Notes: generated by a model not told the origin, from the letters alone. 64,000 nt of DNA from Phyto melanocephala (GCA_941918925.1 OW799233.1:133020333-133084332), one strand, 5' to 3'; counted from the first letter of the stretch, positions 34,015-45,171 are shown. A program made the numbers and translations.

Positions 34015-34663
34015 CTTACAAAATTTTAGTTCCTTAGTTTAAAAACTGTGCAGCGGTAATATTTTATTCATTGTAATTAATCTACTTCTGGATTTCTGGA
34101 TTTTTTTATAAAAAAAATCTTAACGTTTATAGGTGTACTAAATCCAACTTTACGTAAATACTGCACCTGTTTCCAAAAGAATTATAGGAGCTTACAAGTA
34201 TTAATTATAAACACTTAAGGAAAAATATTAAAAAAAAAAATTAATTATCTTCTCTCCTTTTGGAAAACAGAATCCTTTGAATCTTTAGCACTTTACTTTA
34301 AGTTGCACAAAAGAAATATTTTTGAAAATCTATAAGTTTAGGCCGGTATAAACATTATGATTTCATTTAAATCAGAAAAAATAGAAATTCGTTGTGCTAC
34401 AAATATTTTTTTTATGAAAACATTTATTAACACTTATAATAGTAAAATACAAAGAAGAAGGCTCTTTCTAGAAGACCTATAAAAGTATTTCCTACTAGAA
34501 AATAGAATTTAATTTATAAACAACTTACCGAGCTTAGTTTCGAATTACGACTTGTTACTATGCCTTTATAGTAGCAGTAGGAACACTGGGAAATAATTTT
34601 AAATGAAATCAGGAAAATATTTAATATATCCTATTATAATTTTATATTATTTTAATTATTATA
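34015..34663. other. unannotated AT-rich stretch
   Basis: Nothing recognised. Confidence 0.5.
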
Positions 34664-35305
34664 TTTTTATACCCGCCACCAAAAAAATGGTGGGGGTATA
34701 TTCATTTTGTCATTCCGTTTGTAACACATCGAAATATCCACTTTAGACCCCATAAAGTATATATATTCTGAATCAGGGTTTGATTTGATGACGATCTAGC
34801 TATGTCCGTCCGTCTGTCCGCCTGTCCGTTTGTTGAAAGCACGATAGAGGTCGCACCGACAAAGCTAGGGGGCTCAAATTTTGCCAGAATCTTTCTTATA
34901 GACAAGGTTTGTTTGGTATTGAAAATGGGCTAAATCGGAATATTAGGAAGGGAGTTATAGCTCGTAAAGCAAGAGTAGGTCGAAAAAACCGTGTCCGTCG
35001 AACATCGAATAAAATGGAATTGTGTCCAAACGCATTAACGTATCGTCATGAAACTTCGAATATATATTTCTCGTGTCAAAGCAATATTTTTCCCCAAAAA
35101 TTTCTTAAATCTATGCATTAGAAAAGGAGTTATGGATCAAAATGTACGAAAATTTATACCGCTAAGTGTATATTTGAAATTTAAAACGTAATAAAACCGA
35201 CAAAACTATATGTACGATTCTGAAATTTTGCAAACATGGCTTTTTGGTCAAAGTCTTCGTTATAACGGAAAATAAATGTGCCACGACCACTTTTTTCTTT
35301 AAATT
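34664..35305 (+). mobile_element. mini-me/DINE-1-like element, 5' part only
   Basis: TTTTTATACCCGCCACC, the inverted CCAAAAAAATGG, CATTCCGTTTGTAACACATC, GATGACGATCTAGCTATG and a short GTCY tract (about 34804-34832) follow in the order of the full copies at 3324-5774 and 26254-28434, read in the opposite direction. It continues to about TGCCACGACCACTTTT and then stops matching. The hairpin side is missing. Confidence 0.75.
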
Positions 35306-36096
35306 TTTATAAAAATATATTAGTCATATTCATTAGCATTTATTCATTGCAGAGGGCATCATATGTTGAAGGCGCCACTACATTTTGCAAACAATGAGGA
35401 TGATTGATGTCTTTGCTAAATATCACGTTGAACACTAGATGACTCTAATAACATTTTTGCTAACAAACTCTTTTATATTTTGGACAAACTACAAAGAAAT
35501 TTTAAAGGGGTTTGTGAAAACGAAAATAACCGAGGTTGTTTCCAAACTTTAACTAGACTAATGATTTGTGCTCAACTTTACATATAGGTGTACCCACAGT
35601 CTTAAGGGGTTTGTGATTTAAAAATATTTAAAAATAAATGTGCCACAGGGTGATTCAAAATAGACATTCTCAGCATTTTGCTAAAATGGGAAATTTATTA
35701 GTAAGATTTTGATTTTTAAACTTCTATAACATTTTGCTTTTAAAAGATTTTCAAACGAAATAAGTTTTGTATAATTTTAAAATTTTTTAGCCATTAGCAC
35801 ATGAAAATAAATTGTTAATAATGTTTAGAAATAATTTTCAAAGTCAAAATTTTCCTAAATTCCCATTTTTAATATAGCATAACTTCTAGAGAACATAAGA
35901 TAACAAAAAGAAATTAGCACCATTTAATAGATAAAACTCTTTTCTATACCACTATACCCCATTGTATACCCGAAACGGTCCGACCGTGAGCACCAGACCA
36001 ATGTTTGTGACACAAGGTCAAAAATTTTTTGCAAAATATTAGTAAAAGAGCTAAACAAAAAATTTTTTGTAATGTGTTTTTTTTAAGTGTTTTAGC
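35306..36096. other. unannotated stretch between two mini-me copies
   Basis: No gene or element is recognised. A perfect odd palindrome CGGTCCGACCG lies at about 35976. Confidence 0.45.
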
Positions 36097-36621
36097 TTTT
36101 ATACCCCCCCACTAAAAGAATGGTATGTATGTATATATTCTGAATCGGGGTTTTATTTGATGACGATCTAGCTATGTCCGTCCGTCTGTCCGACTGTTGA
36201 AAGCACGATAGAGGTCCCACCGAAAAAGATAGAGGGCTCAAATTTTGCCAAAATATGTCTTATATATAAGGTTTGTTTGGAATTGAAAATGGACTAAATC
36301 GGAATATTAAAAAGAAAGTTATAGCTCGTAATGCAAGATCAGGTCGAAAAAAACCGTGTCCTTCCAACATCGAATAAAATGGAGTTGTGTCCACCAGCAT
36401 CAACGTAGAGTCATGAAACTTTTAATATATACTTCCTGAGCAAAAACAATATTTCTCCCGAAAAATTGTTTAAATGTATGCATTAGGAAGGGAGTTGTAG
36501 ATCAAAATGTACGAAAATTCAGTATATTCAAAATTTTAAAACTAATAAAACCGCCAAAATTAGAGGTATGATGATCAAATTTGCTACGTTAATAACAAAC
36601 AAATACATTTTGTGCTATAAA

Positions 36622-37271
36622 TTGGGTTATTTCCCGGAAATTCGACTTATTTAATCTACTCGACTTCCCGGGATTATTTTTCGGGATCCCGGGAAATAAA
36701 AAAGGTGGCTACGAATCGAAAGGAGATGTTTATATTGTTTATATTGAAATTGAATTTTAGTGATTTTATTTTTGATCTTGTAGCTGAAGTATCTGTATTT
36801 TTCTTTTTGTGCTCATATTTGATCTCGTATCTAGAGAATAATATTTTTTTTAATAAAAAATATTTTTTTACTTAATTTATATTTAAAATTCAAGTTTTTT
36901 TTTATTATTAATTTTTATAGTTTTGAAGTGTTTCTTCTACATTATAAACTATTTTATGCTTTTGAATAAAAAGTTTTTTATTAATTATTAATTAATACAA
37001 TTCTCCCGATTGTGGACGAATTTGAACGATTATGTTGACCAAAAGAGTCACGAAGTGCACAAGGTGCATGAAATGCATTTTAATTTAAACGCTCATTTTA
37101 TAATAAGCCTGAATAGCTTTAACGCATAAACAATTTTATGATTTTATAAAAAAGTTTTTTTTATTAATTAAAAACAAATTTACTTTTTATTTGTTTTGCT
37201 GCGGGATCCTGGGAAATTAAAAAATAAATCTCGCATTCTCGGAAAACAAAAATTTTCGGGAAAAAACCCTA
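36622..37271. mobile_element. non-autonomous hAT-like element nested in mini-me
   Basis: GCTATAAA stands on both sides (36614-36621 and 37272-37279), an 8-base target duplication as in hAT elements. The ends TTGGGTTATTTCCCGGAAATT and, inverted, TAGGGTTTTTTCCCGAAAATT agree at 18 of 21 positions. CCCGGG-type motifs repeat just inside both ends (GACTTCCCGGGATT, GCGGGATCCTGGGAA). It contains no hAT transposase. An inverted mariner fragment is found inside. Confidence 0.82.
36996..37133 (-). pseudogene. mariner transposase N-terminal fragment inside the hAT-like element
   Basis: On the minus strand the sequence matches 3607-3726, the helix-turn-helix region of the mariner nested in the mini-me composites (AATTCGTCCACAATCGGGAG is shared exactly). 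Nothing else of the mariner is present. It is bordered by near-identical ~37-base direct repeats (36951-36989 and 37134-37171, TTTTATG...TTTTTTATTAATTA). Confidence 0.75.
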
Positions 37272-37343
37272 GCTATAAAAGAACGGAAAATTGGTGGTGG
37301 GTATAAAAGATTCGGCACAGCCGAATATAATGCTCTTACTTGT

Positions 37344-37895
37344 TTATATATATTTATATTTATTACAAAACTTAATTAATTCAAAATTTGGCACAGTATT
37401 TTTAAATAACTTGAACGCACGTCTTTAACAAACCTTTTAAATGCAAGAATTCTTCAATGAAAGGCACTTGTTTTTAAATTCATATTTTTTTTTTAGCTTT
37501 GGAACAAACTTATGTGTTCAGCAAAAGAACTACAAACACGAAACTAAAATGATTTTAAAAATTCAAAAAACAAATAACTGCTCAAATAGAAACAAATTAT
37601 AAAAACTAAAAAAAGAAATAAAAATAACAAAAAAATGCATGGAAAATACTTAGAAAAGGGTGAAAATATTGTTATGGGGAGAATAAATAAAAAAGTACAA
37701 GAATCATGAAAAATTTAGCATGCAAATATTTATGGTCATTTACATATTTACCAAAGGAAAAAACAAAAAAAAAAAAACAAAACAAATCGTACATACTTAC
37801 ATTCCTTAACTGACAAACAATAACAACAAAAAATGGGAATAGACGAAAACATAAATGTTAAAAAGAAATCACAACACGAAAACAAAAAAAAAAAA
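37344..37895. other. unannotated A-rich stretch
   Basis: Nothing recognised. Poly(A) runs are frequent near the right side. Confidence 0.5.
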
Positions 37896-38774
37896 ACAAG
37901 TAAGAGCGCTATATTCGGCCGTGCCGAATCTTATATACCCTTCACAACGTGAATTCATGCAATAACAGTGGTTTGTGTCACCATTCATCCCATATGAAAT
38001 ACGTACATACATATAAAAACATACATATATAAAAACGTCCCATTGTAAAATTATAAATTCACGTATGAATGTTAAAAAAAAACAAAAAAAAAAAAAAAAT
38101 TTAAAAAAAAATTTTAAAAAAAAAAAAAAATTTAAAAAAAAAAAAATTTTTTTAAAAAAAAATTTTTAAAAAAATTATTATGTATATAATATATACAAAA
38201 CAAAAAAAAAATAAAAAAAAAATTAAAAAAAAAAAAATTTAAAAAAAAAATAATAATAAAAATATAAATAATATATTAAATAAAAAATAAAAAAAAAAAT
38301 AAAAAAAAAAATAAAAAAAAAAATTTAAAAAAAAATTAAAAAAAAAATTTTTTGGCTCAGCTGGGATTCGATGCCACGTTTTCTCTAACCAGTATACACG
38401 TTTGTATGTATGTATGTTGTTGTTGTAATGTTGCTTTTGTGAAAAAAAAATCGAGGTGGTCGTGGGTTTTTGCTCATATCTCAGTGGTTTATGTACCGAT
38501 GTTTCTGATTTTCAATAGAGATCTACTCCCGAATATTTCTGATATTTTAATACCTCACCCGAGTCCAAGCGATGTCGGGGGGCTTCAAAAAGTTGATTTC
38601 AACATACACACGGACAGACGGTCAGACGGACAGACGGACAGCGCTTAATCGACTCCCCTATTCATAAGCTTTCAGAAAATATATACTTTATGGGGTCGGG
38701 AATCAAAATTGTAGAAATTTCACACGGAATGACAAACCTATATATACCCTTTTTCACTGTGTGAAGGGTATAAA
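37896..38774 (-). mobile_element. DINE-like element, second family, copy 1
   Basis: On the minus strand it starts TTATACCCTTCACACAGTG. Then come CATTCCGTGTGAAATTTC, CCCCATAAAGTATATA, GAGTCGATTAAGC and a GTCY tract (about 38608-38641). It ends with TTGTGAAGGGTATATAAG, the hairpin ATTCGGC-ACG-GCCGAAT (37913-37929) and GCTCTTACTTGT. The middle (38075-38350) is almost pure A/T. A mirror copy lies at 41779-42555. It is non-coding; GCTCAGCTGGGATTCGATGC next to the AT tract is conserved between both copies. Confidence 0.78.
38075..38350. repeat. A/T homopolymer tract in DINE-like copy
   Basis: Runs of A and T with almost no other bases. The corresponding tract in the mirror copy is 42182-42380, of different length, consistent with slippage. 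Confidence 0.85.
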
Positions 38775-39329
38775 AAAAATGAAAAAAAGCAAATCACAGA
38801 CAACATGAACAATGCATTTACTAGCAAAACTTTTTTTGTTGTCTTGAATGTAACAGGTTGTTAAAGTTCAAAGAATATATGTTTAAATGGACAAACCAGA
38901 ATTATGACAGGCATTGGTCTAATATAAATGGTAGACACTTTAAAATATGCGAACATTTATTTTTACTTTGTACTTTTGTATCTAATCAGCTGTTTCCCTT
39001 AATTAAAGAAATGGTAATAGAATTTATCGTAAAAAACTCATTTCCATTCGTAATTTTTCCCAGATATAGTATCATGTTTATTAACTTAGTTTGGGTGATG
39101 CCACGCCCATTGCTTAAGTTTACTTAATTTTAAAGCTGTTACGTACCCTAGCAAGAACGTTTTGCACACAAATTTATAAAAGAATGATATTACCATAGAT
39201 TTGCTCATATTAGTATAACCTTGTAAAATGCATGTCCCGCCTACATCCACAGTCTTGCTATTTTTTATCTAACTACGCGTATTGGTAATTAAAAATACTA
39301 TAACACAATTTCATGGTTTCGACCTTATT
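38775..39329. other. unannotated stretch
   Basis: A short open frame at 38858-39127 shows no recognisable domain. Nothing else is recognised. Confidence 0.4.
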
Positions 39330-39985
39330 AGGTTTTATGTACATATCGTTGGTCACAAGTAGAGAAGCTTTTACTTAAAAAATTGTAATTTTAAAGTAGA
39401 GGGCAAAAACGTAACAGAAACTACAGGTAATACGGAGTTTAGAACCCATGTAGCTCGCATGAGATTGTTTGAGGAAACGACATGTAGAGCATGCGAGGAA
39501 TACTTTGCAACTATCTATCATTGCCCTGCGTTTGGGCATATTAGAAGCGATAATTTTACAGTGGATACTAAGTCGAACTTGGAATACCTGGTGAACTCGA
39601 AGTGGATCCATAACGAATTACATTGAGGGGACTGAGTTCTTCGACTAGTTCGTTACTTGTGGGAAATTATGATTATGGTTTTTGTTTGGGAATTGCTTTT
39701 CCCATATAGAGCGCACAATATGCCAATTGGGCATAAGGTTATATCTGTCATGGGCTTGTTCTTTTAGTACCCTTCCTTTTCAACCTAACCTATCCTATTC
39801 TAACAGAAACTGTATTATCATCATGTAATTTCTTTTGTAAAGTTTCTTATAAAACTGTTATTTTTAATACTATTGAGTTCAAATTTTGTGACGAGATGTA
39901 TTTGGGCGAAATGTATTGAATTCATTAAAAAATTCGTAACAAATGCGAATTAGGGCATTTCTAACCTTGACCATCGATATGTATA
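39330..39985 (+). repeat. unknown repeat X, copy 2, interrupted by a LINE
   Basis: CATATCGTTGGTCACAAGTA at the left matches 51433-51452. After the LINE, AACAGAAACTGTATTATCAT through AACTGTTATTTTTAATACTA and CGACGAGATG-like sequence matches 13560-13690. The right part (ACCATCGATATGTATAT) matches 51600-51616. Neither terminal repeats nor coding are visible. Confidence 0.65.
39423..39800 (+). mobile_element. LINE 3' end, 5'-truncated, with 11-bp TSD
   Basis: TAACAGAAACT occurs at 39412-39422 and again at 39801-39811, a target duplication as made by target-primed reverse transcription. The frame from the start reads NTEFRTHVARMRLFEE then TTCRACEEYFATIYHCPAFG and HIRSDNFTVDTKSNLEYL up to HNELH and a stop. 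This is the C-terminal CCHC knuckle, with a few residues lost between EEY and the His. The 3' UTR ends TTCAACCTAACCTATCC. Same family as 30904-31246. Confidence 0.88.
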
Positions 39986-39998
39986 TTTATTAGTTGTA

Positions 39999-40430
39999 CC
40001 GGGTGTTTTTAAAGTGATTTATGTTGAGTTTGGTTTGACATTTCTTTATGAATAGATTGATGCATGAATAGCAAGGCATAGATTCGGTGAATGAGCTAAG
40101 AAGATTTTGTAAGCGAATTTTATTTAGCGATGACGCCCAATTTTGTTTTTGTAGATATGTCAATAACAAAAACTGCTTTAGTTGAAGTGATGATAGTCCT
40201 CAAGTGTTACTTGAGACACCGTTACCTTCGAAAAACTGATTGTTTGGTATGCTTTATAGATTGATGGTATCATTGGTTCGTAATTCTTTAAAAACGATGT
40301 TGGACAGATAGGTACAATTAATGGTGACCGCCATAATTACTGAATCTTACGTATTATCTGAACACCATAATAAGTAGGAGCTGTCGTTTTAACAAGAGTC
40401 GTCGCTCACCTAAGCTAATGGTAAATATGT
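39999..40430 (+). pseudogene. mariner-like transposase fragment (catalytic core)
   Basis: CCGGGTGTTTTTAAAG after a TA looks like a mariner 5' end. From about 40112 the frame reads RILFSDDAQFCF, around the first catalytic Asp, then YVNNKNC. After frameshifts LIVWYALWIDGIIGS-like and INGDRHNY follow, the usual stretch before the second Asp. Stops break all frames, and neither the DNA-binding domain nor the 3' part is present. Confidence 0.65.
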
Positions 40431-41689
40431 TCCATCTATTTAATTGCAAGAGATAGTTTATGCATTTTTAAAGTGGTGGTTCTGACACAGAAGACTAAGA
40501 TTGGCCAAGTCAGAAAAAAAACTTTATTGAAATCTACTCGGGAAGCAATTTAAAAGCGTTTGCAAGCAGTAGGGATATAACGTACTATAGGAATTGAGTA
40601 CGAGAGATTATAAAAGACGTTTTTGTATGTCGGAAATAATGCTTGAACGGTATAAAAGAATACAATTTTTGTCCTGAGTATATAATAAACTTATATTATT
40701 TATTTTGATTCCTTTAAATTCCTATAAAGTTGTAACGAACGCTTCATTAAAATCGGTTAAGAACTTGTATGTAAGAAATTTGTTTCAATATTCGATGTAG
40801 AGAACATTGAAGCTGGACCGCAGTGTTTCATTTAAGTAGTTAATATACAAGTAACTCAACTAATTATACCTTTCAGTTGATTGTAGTATTTCAAACACTG
40901 CCTAACAAGTACAAGTGTATTTTAGATCTATTGTAACAAATAATGTTTAAAAGACACAAGCATAAAAATTAGATAGTGTCGTAGAATACGAGACTATATA
41001 AAAAACCTTAGAGTCTTTAAAAATCATAATAAATATTTTGCTAGAGATTTATTCAATAACTCAACAAAAATAATGAAAAAAAACAAAATTCTTTTATATG
41101 TAAATGATATGCCAATTGAATCCTACCACACGTTTGTATGTTTGTTTAACCAGTAACACATAATGTAGGTCAATTTAATATTTTTTATAAAAATTTAAAT
41201 AAGTAAATAAACAAAAAGGTAAATTCTCGTAATATATTCTTTATTCAATAATAGTATCCTATTGATAACAAAAAATATAAATGTTTATTTTGAACGAAAA
41301 ATATTTATTAGTCAATAATATTAACATGACCCAGATATCAGTAAGACAATACAACAATACCAATGGTAATGCATAATAAGATTTTATTTTGTTTTACTGA
41401 AATTGTCCTTTAAATAGAAAAAGAGAAGTAAACAAATTAAGCACTTTTTTTTACAAATTCACACCCATTTGCATATTAAAGTTGTTGTTATAAAAATAGA
41501 GATTTAGGTAAATGCTCGGATCCCAGCAAACATATTTTTGAAATAGTTTATAGTAAATTAAAAAATGAAAATTTTAAAAAATGACTACTACTTGTTATTG
41601 TCAACCAAATATTGTTATATAGAATATAATATTACTGTCGTGATCATGTCGTAACCATGGTTTTTCTTTGCGTGTACCATTAGAACGCT
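40431..41689. other. unannotated AT-rich stretch
   Basis: No gene or element is recognised. TCCCAGCAAACATATTTTTG at 41520 resembles one end of the MITE at 47233-47657 but no partner end was seen. Confidence 0.45.
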
Positions 41690-41778
41690 TGCCATTTTAG
41701 CACTTTTCTTAAGCATTTTTTCTTAAGTTAGCACAAAAGATTTTCAAAAAAAAGCTAAGTGCTAGTTCAGCACTTTTT

Positions 41779-42555
41779 TTTACCCTTCACACAGTGAAAA
41801 AGGGTATATGTCTATAGGTTTGTCATTCCGTGTGAAATTTCTACAATTTTCATTTCCGACCCCATAAAGTATACATTTTCTGAAAGCTTATGAATAAGGG
41901 AGTCGACTAAGCTCTGTCAGTCTGTCCGTATGTATGTTGAAATCAACTTTTTGAAGCCCCCCGATATCGCCTGGACCTGGTAGGTATTAAAATATCAGAC
42001 ATATTCGGGAGTAGATCGGTATTGAAAATCAGACACATCGGTACATAAACAACTGAGATATGAGCAAAAACCCACGACCACCTCAATTTTTTTTCACAAA
42101 AACAACATTACAACAACAACATACATACATACAAACGTGTATACTGGCTAGAGAAAACGTGGCATCGAATCCCAGCTGAGCCAAAAAAAAATTTTTTTTT
42201 ATTATTTTTTTTTTATTGTTTTTTTAATTTTTTTTTTATTTTTTTTTGTTTTTAAATTTTTTTTATTTTGTTTTTTGTTTTATATTTATTATTTATATTA
42301 ATTATTATTTTTAATTTTTTTTCTTAAATTTTTTTTTAAATTTTTTTTAAATTTTTTTTTAAATTTTTTTTTTTTTTTTTGTAACATACATACATACTTA
42401 CGTAAATTTATAATTTTACAATGGGATGTTTTTATATATGTATGTACGTATTTCATATGAGATGAATGGTGATACAAACTACTGTTATTGCATGTCTACA
42501 CGTTGTGAAGGGTATATAATATTCGGCATGGCCGAATATAGCACTCTCAGTTGTT
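41779..42555 (+). mobile_element. DINE-like element, second family, copy 2
   Basis: This is the mirror image of 37896-38774: TTACCCTTCACACAGTGAAA, GGGAGTCGACTAAGC, a degraded GTCY tract (about 41919-41935), CGTGGCATCGAATCCCAGCT, the long T/A tract, GTTGTGAAGGGTATATAATA, the hairpin ATTCGGC-ATG-GCCGAAT and GCACTCTCAGTTGTT. Both ends are present. Confidence 0.78.
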
Positions 42556-42599
42556 AATAATAATCCGGAATTTTTGGCATTTTTTTCATATATAATTTA

Positions 42600-43490
42600 A
42601 ATCAAATCAATTATTTTTTTATATGTAAACTTTAGATGATACTTTATTTCTTGTAAAGGTTATGGCTGGTAAAATATATATAAAGGAAAAGCTGATGGAC
42701 ATAATTTTGGGAGATGAGGAAGAAATATTTGAAGAATATTTGCTACCAAATTCGTATTTAGGATCTAAATTCGAAACGTTATTAAAAAAGAATAAAGAAA
42801 AAAATATAATATCTTCTGACAAAGAAGACACAATCAGAAAAATATGTTTTATGTTTTTAAAATCGCTTGTAAATGAACTGAAATTATCTGCTTCCCAAAA
42901 TTATATTTGATATTAAAAAAATGTTTAACATTTTCCTAACCTGAAACTAATTAAGGCACCTATTACTTGTATCTCAGAAAATTTGAATTTTAGTATAAAT
43001 GAAATGAATATAATCCAAAATCAGTGGACCTATATAACTGAACAAATCTGGCATACCAATATGGATACTACGGAGTTCTGGATTAAAATAAACCAATTTA
43101 GAAATTCAATTCATGAAAATCCTTTTAAAGAATTATCGGATTTTCTGCTGTCTCTTTTGGTTTTACTACTTTCAAACGCTGAAGTGGAGCGTTTCTTCAG
43201 TTTAGTGGGCTTAATAAAAAGCAAATTTAGAACAAAAATGAACACACAACTTTTATGTTCTGCTATATGTATAAGGGAAAGCGTAAAACGTATGTTGCTA
43301 TAACATCAATGTATCGACGATGTTTTGATTAAAATTGGTTCATCTGAAAAATACCAAAAAGAATTGGTATGTGAAGAAAATTATATGATTGAACCAAATT
43401 TGCCAAAATTGAATTTAATTGAACAAAATATGTATATAAATATGTTGCAAATTATTATATTAAAAAATGTTTCAAAAAAACAATATTGCA
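42600..43490 (+). pseudogene. hAT-family transposase, C-terminal half, broken
   Basis: A frame at 42662-42910 (MAGKIYIKEKLMDIILGDEE...) ends in stops, and a second at 42983-43303 reads NMDTTEFWIKINQFRNS, then NPFKELSDFLLSLLVLLLSN, then AEVERFFSLVGLIKSKFRTK. That last segment (about 43130-43240) is the hAT C-terminal dimerisation domain, with the typical NAEVER-F-S core. One TAA (43301-43303) interrupts the frame, which continues in register with DDVLIKIGSSEKY, the usual tail. The RNase H-like catalytic N-terminal half and the zinc finger are missing. Transposition enzyme relic, not a host gene. Confidence 0.85.
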
Positions 43491-43551
43491 AAATTTTAGC
43501 ACTTTTTTCCGAGGTTGTGCACTTTTTCTCTATCATCTTATGGCAACACTG

Positions 43552-44740
43552 GCCATTAATAAACTTTACTCGTGTTAAACCGGGTCAGATCCCTATTAAA
43601 TACATATATAAACAAAATTTTGATTTACATTTAAGCTGAAAGTAAATATCAAACTTTATTAAATGTGTTGATGGCTTGGACTACTGATCAGTGTTGACGT
43701 ATAAAAGATAATGTTAAACTTCAAAATGAAACCTGGTTGACATTGGAATTATTTTTAAAAAGAATATTTGGTATCACTGTTCTTGGCATGTGTCTTTAAT
43801 CCTCTTCCTGTCGCCTTACAAAACTCTCTTATACATTTTTTGTCACCACCCCCTTTTGCACTTCCTTTGATTGCGAACAGAAAACTAAATTTGTCACGTG
43901 TAGTGATAAAAAGAAGAAAATCTAATACAGAAAAAGTGCACTAAAATTAATTTACGTTGACAGCGGCGGTGGAAACCTTCAGACAATTTCCACTCGTAAA
44001 TTAGATGCAAATTTATGCCTCAAATAAAAAAAAAAACTCAATGAAAAAAAAGAAGTATAAAAGAACAAAAAACAACTGCAAGAAGTATGTCTCAAGTAAA
44101 TACCACACAAAAAAGTAAGTGTGTAACAGTAAGAAGAGCCTCATATTTTGTAAATTGTTTTTGTATGTTTTATTTCACAATTTTTTTTCTAAAAAATTTA
44201 TTGCTACTAGTCTTTTTAGCACCTTTTTTTAAAACAGCTGTTAACCATTGAATAGCAACTATAAAATTTCCATATAACATACGTTATAGTAATATTTCGC
44301 CCATACCTTGAAATATGTGTGTAAGTGCATTCTGTGTATTACTGACACTTGAGCATATATGTAAATAAATTTATGTCACAATTGATTTAAAGTCAAAAGG
44401 TTGAAACATAAGAACAAAAAGAAATAAGTTGGGAAAAATTTTCTTCTAGATATACGTTCTATATACATAGATATATGTACTTAAGTATTGAATTTACACG
44501 TAAAGAAAAAATGGGTAAAAGGTGATAATAATTTAATGGAAAATTCAAACGTTTCAAAAAATTATTTTATATTTAAATTACAAGCTGACCTGTCAAACGT
44601 TGTTTAGCCATATAAATTATTTCTAAGAAATATTATTTTAGTTCAATAAAAATAACTCAGTTACTCTGAGTACATTAAAGAAAAAACGTGAAACATATCT
44701 GTGCTACGGTATGTAGATCTATCTCAGTTTAAAATTTTAT
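43552..44740. other. unannotated stretch
   Basis: No gene or element is recognised. A moderately GC-rich patch at 43790-44000 (CACCACCCCCTTTTGCACTT, TTGACAGCGGCGGTGGAAAC) stands out from the AT background and could be host regulatory DNA. Confidence 0.4.
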
Positions 44741-44780
44741 CGAAGTCGTTACGTTATTTAGGTGACGCACAAATTGTCCC

Positions 44781-44799
44781 TTAGGGTGAGTCACCCTAA
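44781..44799. other. 19-bp perfect palindrome with AP-1-like centre
   Basis: TTAGGGTGAGTCACCCTAA is a 9-base inverted repeat around a single central base. The centre TGAGTCA is the AP-1/CNC-bZIP consensus. It stands beside the left side of a Helitron-like relic, and may be a transposon end, a hairpin or a binding site. Confidence 0.6.
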
Positions 44800-44899
44800 A
44801 TATTTTGGAGTATGAACAAAAGATGTTGACCGACTCTTGAACGTTTATTTCTGTATTGGCAAGACTCTAAATTGTGTACATTTTGAAGAAAAACACTAA

Positions 44900-45171
44900 A
44901 AACTATATCGATGCAAGACATAATTTAAAAAAAGTGGGCGTTAAAGTAGGCGTGGTCAAGAAAGTATACTTTAATCATACCAGAGTCTTCGTTATATTAT
45001 GTGAAAATTTCAAGAATATCAGTCCCGCAGTCAGACCTACCTGAGGGGGCGTAAAAAAGGCTTGGCGTTCAGGGGTATGAAAAATGCACACAAAATGTCA
45101 TGAAAATCAGTCGAGCCATTTCACAGGAGCTTAAAAACAAACACCACGACAAAAGAATTTAATATATTAGA
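44900..45171 (-). mobile_element. Helitron-like 5' end relic
   Basis: On the minus strand it begins A|TTCTAATATATTAAATTC, then TTTTGTCGTGGTGTTTGT, the usual opening of fly Helitrons. GGCTCGACTGATTTTCATGA and, near 44935-44960, the GTGGGCGTTAAAGTAGGCGT motif follow. A matching 3' end was not found. Confidence 0.5.

Larger units (their letters stand above)
36097..37343 (+). mobile_element. mini-me/DINE-1-like element, both ends, with nested hAT-like insert
   Basis: The left end is TTTTATACCCCCCCACTA, then the GTCY tract and conserved blocks up to AGAGGTATGATGATCAAAT. The right end is GGTGGTGGGTATAAAAGATT, then the hairpin ATTCGGC-ACA-GCCGAAT and GCTCTTACTTGT. There is no 288-bp array and no mariner at the expected place, so this is a different subtype from the composite copies. 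A 650-bp hAT-like element is inserted near the right end. Confidence 0.78.
41690..43551 (+). mobile_element. hAT element relic, interrupted by a DINE-like insertion
   Basis: The element is inferred from a broken hAT transposase (42600-43490) and from TTAGCACTTTT motifs repeated on both outer sides (41697, 41735, 41768; 43495, 43515), as in hAT subterminal regions. The right end may be TGGCAACACTGG (43540-43551), a hAT-like terminal sequence. No matching left end was found. The DINE-like copy at 41779-42555 lies between the left motifs and the gene. Confidence 0.5.

Noticed and set aside
34702..35121. Short frames (SIRKILAKFEPPSFV and similar) as genes
   Set aside because: They lie wholly in the conserved non-coding part of a mini-me/DINE-like element and include its GTCY tract.
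38352..38648. 98-codon frame as a membrane protein
   Set aside because: It lies inside the DINE-like element. The mirror copy at 41779-42555 does not preserve the frame.
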